Assembly: GCA_009746045.1 (NCBI GenBank) | Contig: RPFO01000154.1 | Coordinates: 4,158,763-4,222,762, forward strand | From: Mesostigma viride | Lineage: Eukaryota; Streptophyta; Mesostigmatophyceae; Mesostigmatales; Mesostigmataceae | Direction of reading: 5' to 3' | DNA length: 64,000 nucleotides | Shown here: one piece after another, positions 21,159 through 33,404 of the stretch | How the letters are laid out: the number at the start of each line of letters is the position of its first letter | Position numbering within the stretch: position 1 is the first letter of the stretch | Notes under the pieces: model-generated | Told to the model about the DNA's origin: nothing | Seen by the model: the letters and a program-made list of their open reading frames with translations, nothing else | Databases searched by the model: none | Made by a program: the position numbers and the translations under genes

Positions 21159-22250
21159 CCATCCATCCATCCATCCATCCATCCATCCATCCATCCATCC
21201 ATCCATCCATCCATCCATCCATCCATCCATCCATCCATCCATCCATCCATCCATCCATCCATCCATCCATCCATCCATCCATCCATCCATCCATCCATCC
21301 ATCCATCCATCCATCCATCCATCCATCCATCCATCCATCCATCCATCCATCCATCCATCCATCCATCCATCCATCCATCCATCCATCCATCCATCCATCC
21401 ATCCATCCATCCATCCATCCATCCATCCATCCATCCATCCATCCATCCATCCATCCATCCATCCATCCATCCATCCATCCATCCATCCATCCATCCATCC
21501 ATCCATCCATCCATCCATCCATCCATCCATCCATCCATCCATCCATCCATCCATCCATCCATCCATCCATCCATCCATCCATCCATCCATCCATCCATCC
21601 ATCCATCCATCCATCCATCCATCCATCCATCCATCCATCCATCCATCCATCCATCCATCCATCCATCCATCCATCCATCCATCCATCCATCCATCCATCC
21701 ATCCATCCATCCATCCATCCATCCATCCATCCATCCATCCATCCATCCATCCATCCATCCATCCATCCATCCATCCATCCATCCATCCATCCATCCATCC
21801 ATCCATCCATCCATCCATCCATCCATCCATCCATCCATCCATCCATCCATCCATCCATCCATCCATCCATCCATCCATCCATCCATCCATCCATCCATCC
21901 ATCCATCCATCCATCCATCCATCCATCCATCCATCCATCCATCCATCCATCCATCCATCCATCCATCCATCCATCCATCCATCCATCCATCCATCCATCC
22001 ATCCATCCATCCATCCATCCATCCATCCATCCATCCATCCATCCATCCATCCATCCATCCATCCATCCATCCATCCATCCATCCATCCATCCATCCATCC
22101 ATCCATCCATCCATCCATCCATCCATCCATCCATCCATCCATCCATCCATCCATCCATCCATCCATCCATCCATCCATCCATCCATCCATCCATCCATCC
22201 ATCCATCCATCCATCCATCCATCCATCCATCCATCCATCCATCCATCCAT
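21159..22250. repeat. ATCC tetranucleotide microsatellite, about 273 units
   Basis: About 1,090 bp of uninterrupted ATCC. The very long frames across it on both strands are artefacts of the repeat. Confidence 0.99.
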
Positions 22251-22255
22251 CGGGG

Positions 22256-22600
22256 TATAGTCCTAGTACAGCCATGCTACGTCCTGGCTATGATGAGATT
22301 ACTTGCCCACGCTCCTAGTGTTATGCCATGCTCACATGAGTCTTATTGCACCCACAGATTGCCGGATCGTTAGCGTGTCCGTTTAGCTAGCGTTCCCGAA
22401 TGCAGCTGTGGCATGCCTTAGGCATGAAGGAGAGTGGGGGTCTCTGCCCTTTCTCCTGTTGTGCACACACAGGCATTAAAAGCACTTCGGTGCTCCGTGA
22501 CTCCCCAACGGGAGCACGTGTTTAAATAATTAATTAATGAATGAATCGGGGTTAACTAATGCTCCTTGACTCCCTAATGGGGGCATGAGTTTAATAAATG
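22256..22600 (+). repeat. repeat family B copy 2, plus a second tail
   Basis: Nearly identical to 11582-11875, starting directly at the end of the ATCC array. A second, shorter tail with TGACTCCCTAATGGGGGCATGAG follows at about 22560-22600. Confidence 0.8.
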
Positions 22601-23690
22601 AATTAAGTAGTTAGTTAATAAATCAGGTTGATTCAGATGAGGTCCCTGCTGGTTCCTTGTGGACTGGCCAGCCAGGGAGATATCTTCTTACATGGTCAGG
22701 CCCTTGCCGACCATGTAACAACCTGTTAGGCGACGCAGTGGCCAACATTGGACATACCGCCATATGTTTGTCTCCGCGATATGATTTTAGCTGACATGCA
22801 GAGCACAGACACTGTTGGCGTCATCCGCTCAACCCCTCTTATTCATACATGGGACCTCGGATATGTAGGATTAGTAGCGTTGCCCAGGCGGACATTGTCA
22901 AAGACTACGACCCCCCAGTTGTGGGTCCTAGGAAATTTAACAAGCATGATTGTCTCCTTGTTGATAGGCATTAATTCATCCTTGATGATAGGCATTGCTT
23001 GCGTGCAAGATTAGCTCGAGGCCCATATTTTAGACTACTAGCTGAGCTGTGGACATACATGTAGTTATTGACGTCTTGACGGATATTGACGTCTTGGGGG
23101 ACTTCCACTATATCTTCTTTGGGGAATTCAGAGATCCCGGTCCCCCAACATGGACATGAGACTAATTAAAATCAATTAATCAATGTCATGAATAGAGCGC
23201 GTTCATGACGTTCAGTCATGAACAGAGCCCTAACCTTAAACACATAAGAAAACAATTATGGCGGGCCATGTGACCAATGTAAGAAGCTTAGCCCCCAAAC
23301 ATATTGTTGTCTCACGTAATGAATCACTTGCTGATCAACAAATCGATGGTTATCTCATAGGCACAATGTACCTCTGACCATCATTGCTGGCCCATGCATG
23401 CATGCACCAATGGCAGCCTACATGACACATACATCGCTTATTTGCCATGTAAAAAATGCGACAAAGTGTCCATATAGGTACTCATAGATTAGCACAAATT
23501 CCTTAGCACGATGTGGACAACTTTACTTAACGGTGAAAGCCTGTCTCGCCCTTATTGCCTTGAGGGTTCCCGGCGATAGGTCCTGTCTGTTGGTCGACAT
23601 TTTTCTTTTGCAGCTGGCCATCGTCGGTAGGTATGAATGATCTCGATGCTAGCAATTACGATGATGATACCCGAGGTAGTCTATACCTAG
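22601..23690. other. unassigned CACTA interior
   Basis: An 88-codon frame at 22748-23014 has no recognisable domain. CCCCCAACATGGACATGAG with TTAA-rich sequence at about 23140-23185 resembles another decayed repeat tail. Confidence 0.35.
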
Positions 23691-23699
23691 GATCGAGAG

Positions 23700-24425
23700 C
23701 TTCTTCTTGTATGGCAATGCCGGCAGTTAACTATTACTCCGAATAAAGAGTTAAGAGGTTGGCCCTCGGCAGTCGGCATGGCGATCACGGAGCGATGACG
23801 GGGCGATGACGGGGCGATGACGGGGCGTTGACGCGCGTGATGAATAGGATCTGTTTGACAGGCGGCGGCTATTGGTAATATAGATTGTTGATTAAGAGAA
23901 GAGTTTAGATGTTGGCCCGTGGGCGATGACGGTGACGGCGTCACCGTCATCGCCCTCGACGGGCGTCATGAATACGACCTTTTTGATATGCGGCGGCTAT
24001 TGGTAATATAGGTCGTTGACTACTACTCCGAATACAAATGTAAAGAGTTAAGAGGTTGGCCCTCGGCTGGCTCGGCATGGCGATCACGGGGCGATGACGG
24101 GGCGATGACGGGGCGTTGACGCGCGTGATGAATAGGATCTGTTTGATAGGCGGCGGCTATTGGTAATATAGATTGTTGATTAAGAGAAGAGTTTAGATGT
24201 TGGCCCGTCGAGGGCGATGACGGTGACGACCGTCACCGTCATCGCCCTCGACGGGCGTGATGATAAGCCCATGTTTGATATGCGGCAGCTATTGGTAGTA
24301 TAGGTCGTTGACTATCACTCCGAATAAAGAGTTAACAGGTTAAGGCCCTCGGCCGGGCGATGACGGGGCGATGACGGGGCGTTGACGCTCGTGATGAATA
24401 GGACCTGTTTGATAGGCGGCGGCTA
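23700..24425. repeat. tandem ~300-bp units with long GC-rich palindromes
   Basis: About two and a half copies share GGCGGCGGCTATTGGTAATATAG, GGGGCGATGACGGGGCG and GTTAAGAGGTTGGCCCTCGG. Two junctions hold palindromes: 23921-23955 (16-bp arms, 3-base spacer) and 24204-24255 (perfect 25-bp arms, 2-base spacer). Confidence 0.85.
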
Positions 24426-24439
24426 TTGCTAATATATAG

Positions 24440-25265
24440 GTCGGATATTTGTGTACCACCCCCCTCCTTCCCGCGGCAGGTACGCAGCGACCCGCTGTTG
24501 TCCTGGCTGCAATTGTGTATCACTTGTACGGTATTTGTGTATCACTTGTACGGTATTTGTGTATCACTTGTCCTCCTTCCCACGGCAGGTACGCAGCGAC
24601 CCGCTGTTGTCCTGGCTGCAATTGTGTATCACTTGTACGGTATTTGTGTATCACTTGTCCTCCTTCCCACGGCAGGTACGCAGCGACCCGCTGTTGTCCT
24701 GGCTGCAATTGTGTATCACTTGTACGGTATTTGTGTATCACTTGTACGGTATTTGTGTATCACTTGTCCTCCTTCCCACGGCAGGTACGCAGCGACCCGC
24801 TGTTGTCCTGGCTGCAATTGTGTATCACTTGTACGGTATTTGTGTATCACTTGTACGGTATTTGTGTATCACTTGTCCTCCTTCCCACGGCAGGTACGCA
24901 GCGACCCGCTGTTGTCCTGGCTGCAATTGTGTATCACTTGTACGGTATTTGTGTATCACTTGTACGGTATTTGTGTATCACTTGTCCTCCTTCCCACGGC
25001 AGGTACGCAGCGACCCGCTGTTGTCCTGGCTGCAATTGTGTATCACTTGTACGGTATTTGTGTATCACTTGTACGGTATTTGTGTATCACTTGTCCTCCT
25101 TCCCACGGCAGGTACGCAGCGACCCGCTGTTGTCCTGGCTGCAATTGTGTATCACTTGTACGGTATTTGTGTATCACTTGTCCTCCTTCCCACGGCAGGT
25201 ACGCAGCGACCCGCTGTTGTCCTGGCTGCATTGTGTATCACTTGTACGGTATTTGTGTATCACCA
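24440..25265. repeat. composite minisatellite (85-110 bp units containing 22-bp subunits)
   Basis: About eight units each contain CCTCCTTCCCACGGCAGG, GCGACCCGCTGTTGTCCTGG and one to three copies of the 22-mer GTGTATCACTTGTACGGTAT(TT). All three frames stay open on the plus strand because of unit length and composition; no coding function is supported. Confidence 0.9.
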
Positions 25266-26260
25266 CCCTCCATGGCCCATGCAGCCCGGCCCGGCATCGT
25301 GCCGTCGCCGACCCGACAACGTTTTCTCGAACAACACGAATTTGAATTTTAGGGACTGGAGCGGCTGGCACGCTAGCGGCACGACCAACGGAACAAGAGA
25401 ACCGAGAAACTGTGGCCGCCAGGAGGATAAAGGTTTCAAGGCGCATGCGTTTGAGGCTAGCCAGAACCGAATGCGAGGTTTTACTTTATCAAACCGATGT
25501 ATATCAATGTGGCCAGAATTCTTTTCCAGTTGCGGGGTCGTGTGTCGCCAATTTGTTGTTGGGCCGGGCACTTTAATCGTGATTGCAAGAAGTCAGTTCA
25601 CGACGCCGTTAGCGTGGCATTTATGTACAGCAATTCATCGTTCGGCTTCTTTATCCTATCGGCAACTCCTCACGACGTGTGAGCGTGAGTCGGTTGTCGT
25701 GTGAATGGACACTTTCTGGGAAAGTAAGTCACTAGAGGGCCAATTTCACCGATCGCAAAACATTTACCCAGTTTGGGCAGATAGACCTGGCTAAATACGA
25801 GGGCGAGCGGAAGTAATTGTTGATGCATAGCCATCTGCTTCCTGCGCTTTGTAATTGTAATGAGTTGTTCGCAAATTGGCGTCTCTAGCGGTTACTCCTC
25901 TGTGCACAGCTGGCGACCAAGAAGACTTCATTGGCAGCCGGACTGCGGATGCGCGTCGTTGGAATATTAGCAACGTTAACATGTTTGCTGCGTTTTTTGT
26001 GAAGCTTGTCTAGCCGACTGCATTTGGGAGACTTGGCAAGGTTGCCTCCAATCGTTGAAGTCACAACCTGGGTGTCAATTCACGTTTACTAGCCACGGTC
26101 ATAGTAACATTCTAATGGCATTTGTCCCAGTTTCAACATGGGTTTTCACTCTGATCTGATGGAGTGAAGGGCCTAGCTCCGTGGTTTTGTGTCATTGTAG
26201 CAGTTTAGTCGCCTGCTAACGTAGTGAATCTTCCATCCCACCTCTCCCACCCCCACCCGC
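25266..26260. other. unassigned CACTA interior
   Basis: No gene recognised. Confidence 0.4.
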
Positions 26261-27140
<880 letters not shown>

Positions 27141-27143
27141 ATA

Positions 27144-27545
27144 ATGCAGCTTGCAAACGGCAAGGGCAAGCACCCGGGTAAGAGCAAAGGCAACCGCACG
27201 AGCAAAGGAAAGGGAAACTGGAAGAGCAAGCACAAGGCCAAGGAAAGGACAAAGGCACTTGTGCTTGCCAAAAGGGCAGGCTCAAGGGAAATGACAAGGG
27301 CAAGGGCAGGGGCAGGCACAAGGGAAGCGGATAAGGGCAAGGGCAGGCGCAAGGGAAAGAGATTAGGACAAGTCAAGCACGAGGGAACGGACAAGGGCAA
27401 GGGCAGGCACAAGGGAAAAGATGAAGACAAGGGCAGGCACTAGGGAAAGGATGAGGGCAACGGCAAACACTGGGGATCAAAGGATAGGGGCAAGGGCAGA
27501 TGCTAGGGTAACAGTTAGGGCAAAGGCAGGCACAAGAGAAGAATA
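27144..27545. repeat. purine-rich AAGGGCAAGGGCAGGCAC repeats
   Basis: Degenerate 6-18 bp units of AAGGGCA, AAAGGCA and GGCACAAGGGAA. The Lys/Gly-rich frame at 27144-27443 reflects this composition and is not convincing as a gene. Confidence 0.75.
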
Positions 27546-27779
27546 AGGGGCCGTGAAGTATAAGTGGAAATGCGGGTGGCGACATGGGGTTCGATCGGGC
27601 CTGCTGATGCAAATGCAGATTTCAACTGCAGTGACAAACACAAGCGTAGACATAGGCAACGACAAATTCCTTGCATGCGTGCCTTGCTCTTCACCGGCTG
27701 GCTCGTTTGCTAGTTGTCTAACAGTTTCTACCGATAAACATCACTTGCCATTGTAAGGTCTGCCTTGCTGCCGTGCTAG

Positions 27780-28015
27780 TGGGTAGCTGGGTGATCGTGC
27801 TTGTTCCTTGTCAAGGGAGGGATGCATGTGGAGTAGGTGGGTGGGTGTGCTTGTTCCTTGCCAAGGAAGGGATGCACAAAGGTTAGATAGGTGCACGTGC
27901 TTGTTTCTTGTCAAGGGAGGGACGCACAAAGGGTAGGTGGGGGCACATGGTTGTGCCTCGTCAAGGGCGGGATGCACGAAGGGTAGGTGGGGGCATGTGG
28001 TTGGTCCTTGTCTTT
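27780..28015. repeat. 50-bp tandem repeat, about 4.5 copies
   Basis: Units contain GCTTGTTCCTTGTCAAGGGA, GGGATGCACAAAGGG and TAGGTGGG. The period is about 50 bp. Confidence 0.85.
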
Positions 28016-28734
28016 TCACCGCCCAAGCGATGGCGATGTAGCATGCATTATACATTTATTCGTGCATTAAAAATCACTTTCCTTACAAGCGGCCTTAGCC
28101 GACTCCATCTGCCGTTGCCATTTCTCCGTATTGCATTGTCCGGACACGGTTTTTGTGTCGCAGGTCTTCCCCCGTAAAGGCACAAGCTGCCTGCGCGCGG
28201 AATTATGTGCAGACACCTCGGTTTCCAACACGACGGCTTCCCGCACATATCGAGCTCTGGATGTACAACATCTTCCCCCGGCGCACTTGCTCCCGGATGG
28301 AGCTTCTGTGCGGTGCCGACATCCCCGGAGCTGTCCTAAGCACCGCATGGAAACAGTATTTCAAGCCACGAAGAGAAGCCACGAATTTGATATTGACTTG
28401 ATATTGTCGTCAGAAGACTTGATATGCTATTTTCTGTGAAGGCGTTGGATTTTTGTGCATGACATGTAATCCTGCATTTAATAATGAAATTTTTTATGAA
28501 ATAGGAACTCGTCTTGCATGAGCCTTGCTGCAAATGCCATTCATTTTTTTCCCCCGGGTAAATGGGTGTTAGGGGTTAGGTTGACCGAAATGATAAGTGA
28601 AATCAAAGTGAAATTCTGATAAGTGACATGCGTACTGCAATTCAGAACGACATAGCGACATGATTGTAGTACCGGTAGTGTACGCGAGAAGCATACGACG
28701 TCGTAACCTACGGGACCGAGTACCGGGATCGTAA
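28016..28734. other. unassigned CACTA interior with small open frames
   Basis: Two overlapping plus-strand frames (28131-28439 and 28153-28401) cover about 300 bp; neither shows a known domain. They could be an exon of a CACTA gene, but I cannot support it. Confidence 0.3.
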
Positions 28735-28996
28735 ATTACCAACTCGTAATTACTACCTCGCAAATTACTACCTCGTACCTTACTACCTCGTAAATTACTA
28801 CCTCGTACATTACTACCTCGTACCTTACTACCTCGTACATTACTACCTCGTAAATTACTACCTCGTAAATTACTACCTCGTAAATTACTACCTCGTAGTT
28901 TACGACGTCGGATCTTACCTCGGATCTAATTCGTAACTTACGAGAAAGATCCGACCTCGTATGTAAACCGTAAGAGTAAAAGCGGAGTAAATTACC
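28735..28996. repeat. CACTA right subterminal repeats
   Basis: About eight to nine copies of TTACTACCTCGTAAA / TTACTACCTCGTACA at roughly 16-bp spacing (28738-28897). More spaced copies follow up to the right terminal repeat. Such clusters are transposase-binding sites in characterised CACTA elements; that role here is inferred. Confidence 0.88.
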
Positions 28997-29052
28997 ACCT
29001 CGTAATTTACGCCTCGGATGCTTTTTACCACCCTCGGACGAAAAGTATAGTG
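28997..29052 (-). repeat. CACTA right terminal inverted repeat
   Basis: Reverse complement of 17293-17348 with two mismatches; it ends TAGTG and is followed by GA. Confidence 0.95.
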
Positions 29053-29054
29053 GA

Positions 29055-29708
29055 ATGATAGATCGCACTGTAAGCTATGTCAAGACTGTGGCAGCCAAGC
29101 GACAGGATAACCCACATGGCAAATCCTACGCGGTCAAGACGGCGTGGTGCAAGGAGCTCATGCATGTGTGCAACCATAGGCACGTGCTCGATGTCAAGGG
29201 CTTTGGGCTAGTCACGCCTCGGGGGCTGTCAGCGGGCACCTACTCACCCGAGGTAGTAGAGGCATACCAACAGCATCTACAGGATACCGCCGCCAAGCTG
29301 CGGCTCAAGGATGCCACGCTGCCTGATTTGTCTAGCGCTTTTGAGGTCGGGCAGTTGGTCATGTTCCACAAGGAGAGCTCGCCCAGCGGCAAACGGGGCA
29401 CCATGCAGGGGCCTGGGGCCATCACAAAGTTAGACTGGCCGCTGCGGGTCATAGACATAGAGTGGAATGATCGGGTGTATAGGGTACCATGGGCATCGGT
29501 GGCAGGCTATAAGCAAGGGGATGGCATGGAGAGTGAGCTGGCAGCCAACAGGGCACTGGGGTGGGTAGTGAAGGATAATGCGCCTGTCGTAGCATCTGAG
29601 GTGGTACCCCACGGGTCGCTCCCAGGGGCAGACACAGCTACACCCCCCCCTCCCCTGGGCCCCAATATGACCCCGTGGATGGGTGGGATGAGGATGGGGT
29701 GGGTTTGA
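29055..29708 (+). pseudogene. Copia-like integrase, C-terminal part (continuation after CACTA)
   Basis: Starts MIDRTVSYVKTVAAKR, matching the (N/G)-x-x-ER-x-x-RTV region of Copia integrases, where the third catalytic acid is normally Glu before Arg; here the position reads ID-R. A globular tail follows (FEVGQLVMFHKES, WPLRVIDIEWNDRVYRVPW), resembling the C-terminal DNA-binding domain. A Pro-rich end closes at TGA 29706. It joins 17292 in frame once the CACTA and one GA are removed. Confidence 0.85.
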
Positions 29709-29741
29709 CGGGACCTAAGTGCACGTAGTGACTCACCTCCT

Positions 29742-30293
29742 GTGCTAGCCACGGATAATGTGGGAGGCCCGCCTAGCGTGGCCTCGCCGGAGGGTCAGGG
29801 TCCTGCCCATGCGCCTCGCCCACCTAGGGACCTGGCTTCAACGGTCACGGCCTTGTGGCGTGCTCAGGCGCTTAAAGCGAAAGCTGCATCAGGGGTGGCT
29901 CAGGTCAAAACTCTCTCACAGGGGGTCAGGCCGGTTAAGTCAGCCTTGTTTCCTACGTGTAGACCGTGGCAGCTGGTGGCTGTGGACACGCAAGCATCCG
30001 TGTCTATTATCTCTCGTCGGGCGGCCACCCTGTATCCAGTGCTAGAGTCGCCGTACAAATCGGTGACCGACTTTGCAGGCACTTCGGCATATCAAGTTAC
30101 CGGGATGGTGGTGCTGCCGGTGTTGGGCATTGACACGCCGTTTCACGTCGTGGATGGCTACGAGGATGTGGCCTTGCTGGGCGAACCTTTCGTATCATAC
30201 CCGGGGTTCTCAGTGTCCGCTGACTTGCTGTCAGTCGCGGGGGTGGGCAGCATCCCGCTTCGCGAGTACCACGCTCCATTGGGGTGGTGGTAG
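29742..30293 (+). CDS. retropepsin-like segment between integrase and reverse transcriptase
   Basis: This 183-codon frame has an Ala/Pro-rich start, then WQLVAVDTQASVSIISRRAA and, about 70 residues later, DVALLGEPFVSYPG. The pattern, a hydrophobic-D-T/S-x-A stretch, two beta-like stretches, then a (V/I)(A/L)LLG-x-x-F, matches retropepsins. The catalytic triad reads DTQ rather than DTG or DSG. In standard Copia elements the protease lies before the integrase; here it lies after it. It may be inactive or a different domain. It overlaps the start of the next frame by 10 bases. Confidence 0.55.
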   Translation: MLATDNVGGPPSVASPEGQGPAHAPRPPRDLASTVTALWRAQALKAKAASGVAQVKTLSQGVRPVKSALFPTCRPWQLVAVDTQASVSIISRRAATLYPVLESPYKSVTDFAGTSAYQVTGMVVLPVLGIDTPFHVVDGYEDVALLGEPFVSYPGFSVSADLLSVAGVGSIPLREYHAPLGWW

Positions 30294-31992
30294 GGCAGCC
30301 CGGCGTCGTGCGGCGCTTACCGATGGCGGCGTTTTCCACACCGCCGCTCGTCCAGTCCATCATTCAGCCTCAGGATTGGCACCCGCGCAGCTTCGGCCTC
30401 CACTCACACTCACTGGCGGCGGATAGCCCTGTGACGTGGGAGCAACTTGTCCTGGACTGTCAAGATCCTCTCAAGTTTGCTTTGTGGCGCGACGCGTTCA
30501 TTCGAGCCAAGGAGCAGTGGCGAGAGCGCGAGGTCTACCGAGGATTGGAGAGTGTGCCAGCCGGGGCCACGCGGTTGCGGTTGAAGTTCGTGCTCACCTA
30601 CAAGCCGGACGAGACCAACTCTTCGGTGGTGTTCCGGGTAGGCCCGTGGTCACGGAGACGAAGGGGTCCTCCCCGCTGGATGCCAAGGATCTTTATACCC
30701 CTGGGCTCAACCATGTTTCGCATCGGCTACTGACGGTCATCTACTTGGGCAAGCGGAACGCGGGCAAGGACTACGGGATGTGGTGCGGTGACTTTCAGCG
30801 GGCATTCCTCCACAGCGACGCTGGGGTCGCGCAGCAAACATGGCAAGGCACCCGCTACGTGGTGAAGGTCCCGGTGGTCTGGCAGGATGGCACCATTGGC
30901 AGCGAGTATATCGAGCTGTTGACAGGGGTGGAGGGGCTGCAGAGCTCTCCCATCATCTTCCGCATTTCCGCGGAGGAGGTCTTGCAGAGCTTAGGGGCCA
31001 CGTACCATCGCGCTGATCCTAACTTCTTTGTGGTCCCCACCGGCGTCCCTGGCGAGCCAGCCCTCTTCGTGTGGCATGGCGATGACTTCAAGCTGGTGGC
31101 ACCTCGCACATTTGCTACCCAGTTTCTTGCTGCAGTGGCGGCTAAGTTTCCCCTGGGCAGGGCGGTGGATCATGAGGAGGGTAAACCCGTGGTGTTTTGC
31201 GGCGTGCAGTCTACGTTGCAGCGGGATTCGCGTTCTGGCGAATGGGTCATGCACATGCAGGATAGCCGCAACTATGTGGTTGACCTGCTGGCCGACCTCC
31301 CGTCCCCGCTGTTGGCAACCCATGGGCCCTCGGTTAAGGGCAAGCTCGGGTGGTTGGCGGACACGGTGGCACCTGATTTGGCAGTGCTCGCTCGCCTGCC
31401 CGATGATGTGCTGGAAGGACTAGGGTCCATTCATGTTCGGCGGCAGCTGGCCATGACGCCCGGCATTGTGCTTCGTGGGCTCGATTGCTCACAGCCGGTG
31501 CACCTCGAGATAGTGACGGATGCTAATCTAGAGACGCGCACAGTCAGCCAAGTGCGGGCCCGCATGGGGGCACTGTTCTTTATCAGCAATGAGGGCCAGC
31601 CTGGCATGTTGTTAGATTGGTACTCGCGCTTGCACAGCCGCATTGCCACTAGCCCCAACACGGCTGAATGCCGGGGCATTGTTTCAGCTATCTCACATGG
31701 CATGTGGCTGCGGTACTTGCTGGGTTGGGTATTTGGCTCGTGTGGGTTCACTCTTCACTGGACTAGCACGGTGCACACTGACTCACAAAGTTGTTTGGCC
31801 TTCCTTGACAATCCCTATGCGCGGTCACAGGACGTTGATTACCTCGTACTCGCTGAGGCGGCCTCCTGCGTCACGCGTCTCCAGCACATCGCGGATGAAC
31901 TCAATCCCGCGGATGCACTCACCAAGGAGGCGCGGGAGGCTGCCCCGCAGTACGCAGTGTTGCGCAAGCGCATGACGATGCAACACCCGTGA
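30284..31992 (+). pseudogene. Copia-like reverse transcriptase and RNase H, one frameshift
   Basis: The N-terminal part (WRDAFIRAKEQWREREVYRG, RLRLKFVLTYKPDETNSS) reads in one frame to about 30640; the rest reads from there to 31992 in another. MWCGDFQRAFLHSDAG corresponds to the Copia DVKNAFLHGD block, and the active site reads FVWHGDDFKLV near 31070-31095, where Copia usually has YVDD. RNase H landmarks are TDANLETRTVSQVRARMGAL, NTAECRGIVSAISHGMWLRY, HTDSQSCLAFLDNPYARSQD and IADELNPADALTK. Order RT then RNase H with these motifs identifies Copia. The frameshift makes this copy non-functional unless bypassed. Confidence 0.88.
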
Positions 31993-32368
31993 GCCACACA
32001 GGGTTACGGCTCGGGCGCTTTATGAATACAGCCATAACTCACCCTGTGTTGCTAGCATTCACGTATCTTGGTGGTAGTTTTTTTTGCTTGTCCTGACCAT
32101 ACCCTAGCCACGTTGGACGGTGCCTTGGGCCCGTCGGCGGGTCACTGGTCCTAATAAATGGGTCACCTTTTGTCTGGTGGCATAGTTGTTTTTTGCTCGC
32201 TACTTATTACATCACTATTCATGTGTGATCACAAGGGCGCGGGTCGATACCGTGGTGATTTTGACGGCCTTGAGGCCCCCTTGAGTTCCCTACCTTAGAG
32301 GGTTTTGTATGGTCTGCATTTGATGTAATTATTTTGATAATTAATCAAAGAACAAAAGAGTATGTCGG
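31993..32368 (+). other. Copia-like 3' untranslated region
   Basis: Non-coding stretch between the RNase H stop and the 3' LTR, ending with the likely polypurine tract AAAGAACAAAAGAG at 32347-32360. Confidence 0.6.
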
Positions 32369-32715
32369 AGTTGAGTAACTCTAGAGCCCTAGGATCTGGC
32401 TCTGAGTTCCCCATGTCCGTCCGCACGCCTTCCGCTAGCGTCCGCTCAGCCGCCGGCTATAATCCGGCGGTCCGATGCGGGCGACCGGTCTAAGGGCGGC
32501 GCCTAGGGCCGGCGCCACCTAGGCCCCAGTCCGGGGCCTTATCCGGGTCAGTACGGACGGCTAGCTTGTCCTACGGTTACGGCTAACCGGATAGGCTTTG
32601 CTGGCTAAGACATAAACCAGTGGTTGGCCAGCTCCGACAGCAGTTCTCTGTGTTCACCTTATCCCAAGCTCATCGTGACCGACCGCCATAGCTCAGCCGG
32701 TCGGGGGCTTTAACT
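32369..32715 (+). repeat. 3' LTR of the Copia-like element
   Basis: 347 bp, AGTT...AACT, three differences from the 5' LTR; followed by target duplication GGCAC (32716-32720). Confidence 0.93.
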
Positions 32716-32910
32716 GGCACCAAGCCCGCCCAGCCTGGGTATTATGTCCTCGCCTGGCGTGCCCCAGGCCGCGCGCGGCAGGGCCCCCACCCGTGGACTT
32801 TTTGTGATAGACTCGGCAATGATGGACATGTGTACACTAGACGTGACGGGCTCACACGTACCCGGGCAGCCTACTGGTTTGTCTGTAATATGGAGGCAGA
32901 TGGTATTAAT
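32716..32910 (+). pseudogene. LINE C-terminal fragment (right half, resumes after Copia)
   Basis: Continues 14656-14781 and matches 37044-37224 (MSSPGVP, RGLFVIDSA, a WRQM coding region). It breaks at about 32910, where a minus-strand repeat-B tail begins. Confidence 0.85.
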
Positions 32911-33055
32911 TAATTTATTAATTAGACTCGTGCTCCCGTTGGGGAGTCACAGAGCATTAACCCCGATGGATGGATGGATGGGTGCAAACAGTCCTACCGG
33001 TCTAATCTATCTACAACAGCTACCTACAACAACATCTATCTAAAGCTATCAACAT
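32911..33055 (-). repeat. repeat family B tail, minus orientation
   Basis: TTAATTAA-type tail followed by GACTCGTGCTCCCGTTGGGGAG, the reverse complement of the family B terminal stem-loop; then unassigned bases. Confidence 0.7.
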
Positions 33056-33350
33056 CTACGCTACCCTAGGGGAGCTGGCGTGCCTCCCGCGGGTTTGCAC
33101 ACGCGGGCGCTTCCCCACGGGGGGGGGCTCGTTGTTCTCTATATCCTGGGCCCACTTGGCCTTATCCATCATCTCTTTCCAAATCACGGAGAGGCCTAGG
33201 CCCCCCATGTCCTCTACTAGCTGCAGCATGTTCTTTGAATGTGCGGGCCTTGCGGCGTCTAACATCACGGGGCCCGGGGCCACGTCATGCAGGATCGAGG
33301 TGCCGGCCAGGCTGGGCTGGTCGCAGTCCCGCGGGGGGGGCACGTGAGGT
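33056..33350 (-). pseudogene. LINE ORF2 C-terminal fragment
   Basis: The 95-residue frame includes LVEDMGGLGLSVIWKEMMDK and AKWAQDIENN. It corresponds to LLEDAGLLGLSVLRARMIDK in the LINE copy at 52404-53429 and to the GLSVIWRQMV region near 37200. It is a C-terminal remnant without polymerase motifs. Confidence 0.7.
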
Positions 33351-33404
33351 GTCTACCTGGTTGGTGCGAGCTAGGTGCCCTACTGATGGTATCAATTAAT
33401 TAAC

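Noticed and set aside
21027-22275. Very long open frames of a four-residue repeat on both strands
   Set aside because: They are translations of the ATCC microsatellite and exist in every frame; no codon bias or flanking domain.
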